In this document: piece after piece, positions 60,825 to 64,000 of the stretch
How the letters are laid out: each line of letters starts with the position of its first letter
Numbering within the stretch: the stretch's first letter is position 1
Assembly: GCF_000235425.2 (NCBI RefSeq)
Contig: NZ_KI912266.1
Location: 2,362,142 to 2,426,141, forward strand
DNA: 64,000 nt
Source: Pseudofrankia saprophytica
GTDB taxonomy: Bacteria > Actinomycetota > Actinomycetes > Frankiales > Frankiaceae
Direction of reading: 5' to 3'
Notes under the pieces: generated by a model
What the model was told of the DNA's origin: nothing
The model's database searches: none
The model's input: only the letters and a program-made list of their open reading frames with translations
Position numbers and translations under genes: made by a program

Positions 60825-63060
60825 CCGCCCTGGTGAGGACGGCGACCTCGAACGTTCCCGCGCCGGCCTTCACCACGCCTGCCACCCGGAAGCTCGCGTG
60901 GTTCTTGGCCAAAGATTCCAGGAGCTCGGCGGTCGTGTAGTCGTCGTGGCATTCGACGACGATGTTGCGAACCCGCCCGATCCAGCTTTCGCAGGAGTCG
61001 AAGAGCTCGCGTTCGGCGCCCTCGATGTCACATTTGAGCAGGTCGATCTCGCGCTCGGCCCCGGCCTCGTCGAGGATCGACTCGAGGGTGCGCACCGGTG
61101 CCTCAAAGGACGTCGCGTCCGCTCGGCCTGCCTCCCCGGAGGTGAGCCGGAAGGCGTACTCGCCCTGCGACGTCGTCAACGTGGCCATCCGTTCCCACCC
61201 GCCCACACACACCTGGTGGACCGTGGCTGAGGCGCCGGCGAGATTGGCGCGGAGTACGGCGGCGTTGCCCGGCTCGGGTTCCACCGCGACGACGTGGGCG
61301 TCCGGCCACCGTGCGAGGAACCATCGCGCGGACAAGCCGATGTTCGCGCCGAGATCGACGATCAGCCGTGGGGATGGTCCGACCACGGCGGAGACGGAGT
61401 CGTAGTCCCCGCGCTGGAAGATCTCGCGGAAGACCTCGAAGTCGGTGGAGTGGGTACGCAGGTGCAGCGGACCGCGCAAGGACTTCATCCGCAGTCGGAC
61501 GGTCGCCGGGCGCGGCACGACCAGTGGCTCGAAGCGGGTGCCCGCGGACCGGAGGCGGAGGAGCGCCACGAGGTCGGCGGGGCCGGTCAGGTCTCGGGTG
61601 ACCTTGCCCCAGAACTGGGCCAGCCCGGCGAGCTCACGCAGCCGTCGCCCTGGAACGGGCCGCGCCCCGCCCGGCGGCGAACCGGAGGATGGCGTGGCGA
61701 GCGGCGGTCGTGATGACGATGCCGCTGTGTCGATCTGAGCCCACGTGCGCGGTGGGCGCTTCCGCCGGGCGCGGACGTACAGCACCGGGCCCACGACGAA
61801 ACCGCTGAACTCGGCTCCGATGAGCCGCCACCTGGCGCTGTTCGCTGTCGGGCTGACCGCCTCCCGGGTGCTCGTGCTCACCTTCCGGGACATCCAGACT
61901 CCGCGGGGCACCAACAGCGCCACGTCGGCGCGGTGCTCCGGTATGTAGAGATGTTTCATCAGATACGCCGTCATACCGGTGCCGTAGTGGTACATCTGGC
62001 GGCGCAGCGACGAGAGGCTGCTGCGGTGGGTGTGCCACACGATGGCAGAGGGCTCGTAGGCCAGCCAGTGCCCGGCGAGGACGATCCGGGCGAAGGCGTC
62101 AAGGTCCTCGCCGCCGCCCGGAAGGGTGCCCGCGCCGAGGGCCTCGTCGAACCCGTCCAGCGCCCGCATCACCGAGGCGCGCACGGCGAAGTTGGCCCCA
62201 GTTCCGAAAATGCCCGAGGAATAGGGGTACGAGGGAATGCCCGGCGGGCGCTCGGTGAGGTGCCATAGACGGGGCCGGAAGCTGCCGGCCCAGTCGAGGC
62301 GCGCATCGAAATACCGTTCCGGCATGCTCTCCAGCGTCGCCGTCGGGACCAGACCGGTCACGCAGGCGACGTCTGGCCGGCGCTTGAACCCGCGTACCAG
62401 GCCCTGTATCCATTCCGGGTCGACCCGGGCGTCGTCGTCGGTGTAGGCGACGATCTCGGTCGTCGCCTCGAGCAGGCCGCGGTTGCGCGCGCACGAGAGG
62501 CCGGGACGGTCTTCTCGGACATATTGAAAGCGGGGGTCTGTGCCCACCTCGCGGTCGAAGACCTGTCGGGTGGTCTCATCCCGGGACGCGTTGTCCACGA
62601 TCAGGAACCGGAGCGGCTGGTAGGTCAGCGTCGACAGGCTGTGCAGCGTCTCGCGCAGCTGAGGGCCGCGGTCGCGCGTGCAGACGATGACGGTGACTTC
62701 GGGGCCGCCGTCGACGAGGGACACACAGGTCGCCGGGCGGGCCGGCACCGCGAGGCTCGGCGGGCCGGCCCACTCGAGCCCGTCGGCGCGCAGGTGTTCC
62801 GCGATCAGGTCGCGGAACTCCTCCGTCGATCGCGCCTGGACCTCGCCGAGGTCCAGGGCCCCCTCCCGGAGCGGCACCTCGATGAACCCCAGCGGGTCGC
62901 CATGAAGACGGACGAGAACGCGGGCATCCGCGTACCGAACGCTCGTACCCTCGGGCTGGCGAGGGTCGGACAGCTCGAGCTGACAGCAAAGAGTCGGCTC
63001 GGGTTCCGCCAGGACATGTCCTGCCTGCCCAAGGCCGCGCGCGGCTCCCCGTAGCCCCAT
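60820..63060 (-). CDS. GT2 glycosyltransferase fused to FkbM methyltransferase
   Basis: A 746-residue two-enzyme fusion. Residues 1-110 carry the small domain shared with the preceding GT2 (VLVRLHGDPLGFIEVPLREG). Residues about 120-430 are a GT-A glycosyltransferase: EVTVIVCTRDRGPQLRETL, metal motif EIVAYTDDDARVDPEW and GIFGTGANFAVRASVMRALD, GGEDLDAFARIV. Residues about 560-746 are an FkbM-type SAM methyltransferase, with motif I LIVDLGANIGLSARWFLARW and EIDLLKCDIEGAERELFDSC. It may transfer a sugar and cap it by O-methylation in one polypeptide. ATG 63060; upstream signal AGAGG is 12-13 nt away. The downstream 63061-64000 has no supported gene. Confidence 0.93.
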   Translation of the reverse strand: MGLRGAARGLGQAGHVLAEPEPTLCCQLELSDPRQPEGTSVRYADARVLVRLHGDPLGFIEVPLREGALDLGEVQARSTEEFRDLIAEHLRADGLEWAGPPSLAVPARPATCVSLVDGGPEVTVIVCTRDRGPQLRETLHSLSTLTYQPLRFLIVDNASRDETTRQVFDREVGTDPRFQYVREDRPGLSCARNRGLLEATTEIVAYTDDDARVDPEWIQGLVRGFKRRPDVACVTGLVPTATLESMPERYFDARLDWAGSFRPRLWHLTERPPGIPSYPYSSGIFGTGANFAVRASVMRALDGFDEALGAGTLPGGGEDLDAFARIVLAGHWLAYEPSAIVWHTHRSSLSSLRRQMYHYGTGMTAYLMKHLYIPEHRADVALLVPRGVWMSRKVSTSTREAVSPTANSARWRLIGAEFSGFVVGPVLYVRARRKRPPRTWAQIDTAASSSRPPLATPSSGSPPGGARPVPGRRLRELAGLAQFWGKVTRDLTGPADLVALLRLRSAGTRFEPLVVPRPATVRLRMKSLRGPLHLRTHSTDFEVFREIFQRGDYDSVSAVVGPSPRLIVDLGANIGLSARWFLARWPDAHVVAVEPEPGNAAVLRANLAGASATVHQVCVGGWERMATLTTSQGEYAFRLTSGEAGRADATSFEAPVRTLESILDEAGAEREIDLLKCDIEGAERELFDSCESWIGRVRNIVVECHDDYTTAELLESLAKNHASFRVAGVVKAGAGTFEVAVLTRAA

Positions 63061-63463
63061 CAGTGCCCAAACCTCTCGTCAAGTAGCCGGCGAGTCATTG
63101 TCGTACCGTCCGCGAACGATCGACTTCCGGGCCGTGGCTGATGAAGCCGGACGACCGCGGTCGGAGGCGCTGGCGGCGACCCGTCAGAACCTCCGCGGCC
63201 CGATCGTCGTGGGCGACCCGCGACGACGACCGTGGCGGCGCGCCGCTCGCGCGCCGCCAAAGACGGAGCACGGCCAGCTCGGCCGACACCTTCGCTCCCC
63301 GTCGCTGGTAGCCGATTAAGCGGTCCGTTCCTGATTTTCGGGCGGCGTCGGGCAACTCACAGAGGGCCTAATGTTTGTCACCAAATGATGGCGTCGTCGC
63401 CACGTGACGTGACAGTCGCGTGCCGGCCGGCCTCTCGTGGTGATCGTGTTCGGGCCGCGCTTT

Positions 63464-63483
63464 CTCGGCTATTTTTGGCCGAG
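63464..63483. other. hairpin with AT-rich loop in terminal gene-free region
   Basis: ctcggc (63464-63469) and gccgag (63478-63483), AT-rich loop. It lies in the last 940 bp (63061-64000), where several short open frames exist but none has a recognisable domain or good codon use. Confidence 0.4.
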
Positions 63484-63647
63484 TGTAGCAGGCTGAGACG
63501 AACTCATCCCTTGGGGGCGGTCCGCTGGTGAGTTCTGAGGTGGCGTGTGATCCACGACCTTCGCCTTGCTCCACTTTGCGGATCGTCTCTGGCGAACTCA
63601 TGTCGCGGATCAGGGCGGAGCGATGGCCATCAGCCGGTCCAAGGAGG

Positions 63648-63679
63648 TCGAGGACAATATTTGTCGAGGGCAATATTTA
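63648..63679. repeat. 16-bp tandem duplication
   Basis: tcgaggacaatatttg (63648-63663) followed at once by tcgagggcaatattta (63664-63679), differing at two positions; AT-rich compared with its surroundings. Confidence 0.8.
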
Positions 63680-64000
63680 CAGGCGAGTAGAAGTCTGGTG
63701 TCCTGGATGCCGGGGGGCGCCGCGTTGGTGCTCATGAAGCGCGGGCGTTGGTCGCCTTCTCGCGCCATAAAGTCGCCGAATTGTGCGTATCGCCGTCATG
63801 TAAACAAAGACTGGCCGGATCGGGCCGGGCGACGGTGGAGGAGGGAAGAAGAGCGCGGATGGTCGCCTGGTGAACCGCTGCTCGCCGCGTTGGCAAGACA
63901 AGTACGTCATCACGGCGCGGGACTGGTGGGCCTATTCCCGTGTCGGCCCTGTGCGCGCCTGGCGGGTGGAGTCCCCGCCGCCCTCCGGGTCGCCCGGGCG

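Noticed and set aside
1-64000. tRNA, rRNA, CRISPR, transposase or prophage signatures
   Set aside because: None seen: no cloverleaf-like segments, no regularly spaced repeats and no mobile-element enzymes in any frame inspected.

Overview
The window is about 64 kb of very GC-rich DNA with strong G/C preference at third codon positions, frequent GTG/TTG starts, ATGA/GTGA stop-start overlaps and many genes whose -10 box sits only 6-8 nt from the start codon (leaderless-type). Together with the gene families (GTP-type PEP carboxykinase, DUF4245, DUF6542, PIN-PhoH, SigE-type ECF sigma, MacS-like kinase) this indicates an actinomycete chromosome. The overall look is most like Frankia and relatives, but that genus-level guess is from general resemblance only. 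I found no tRNA, rRNA, CRISPR array, transposase, phage gene or origin.

Layout. 1-14.6 kb is housekeeping and stress: leuS (5' end outside the window), a translationally coupled kinase/regulator/DUF3616 set divergent from a small YiaA/B membrane protein, arfB ribosome rescue, pckG, a hemolysin III family protein, a DUF255 thioredoxin-like protein and PIN-PhoH. 14.7-24.4 kb has an ECF sigma factor with its membrane partner, a TetR/YndJ/DUF1990 operon divergent from a sulfatase, a HAD phosphatase, a class II aldolase and a hypothetical membrane-anchored protein. 24.5-33.5 kb has an exported hypothetical protein, PPK2 beside a second-type adenylate kinase, a Nudix protein with an altered Nudix box, an SRPBCC protein, two tandem secreted serine hydrolases and soluble transhydrogenase. 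33.8-37.7 kb holds a compact A-T-TE NRPS-like enzyme divergent from an O-methyltransferase, with two palindromes in the shared promoter region; this is the most likely small undescribed biosynthetic locus here.

37.9-59.1 kb carries a gene neighbourhood known from other actinobacteria (glpX, DUF4245, xseB, xseA, ispH, fumarase, DUF6542, ychF), but it is split by cell-surface glycan genes: a GH16-like protein with an altered catalytic motif, a large polytopic membrane protein, a flippase, a core-2/I-branching type transferase and two coupled GT2 enzymes. Two further GT2 proteins, one fused to an FkbM methyltransferase, follow ychF. The glycan genes probably build, export and modify a surface polysaccharide or glycoconjugate. 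The last 0.9 kb has no gene I can support.

The intergenic regions are rich in perfect inverted repeats acting as likely terminators between convergent genes, and they contain a two-copy palindromic repeat (10.46 and 57.9 kb) plus several short tandem repeats.
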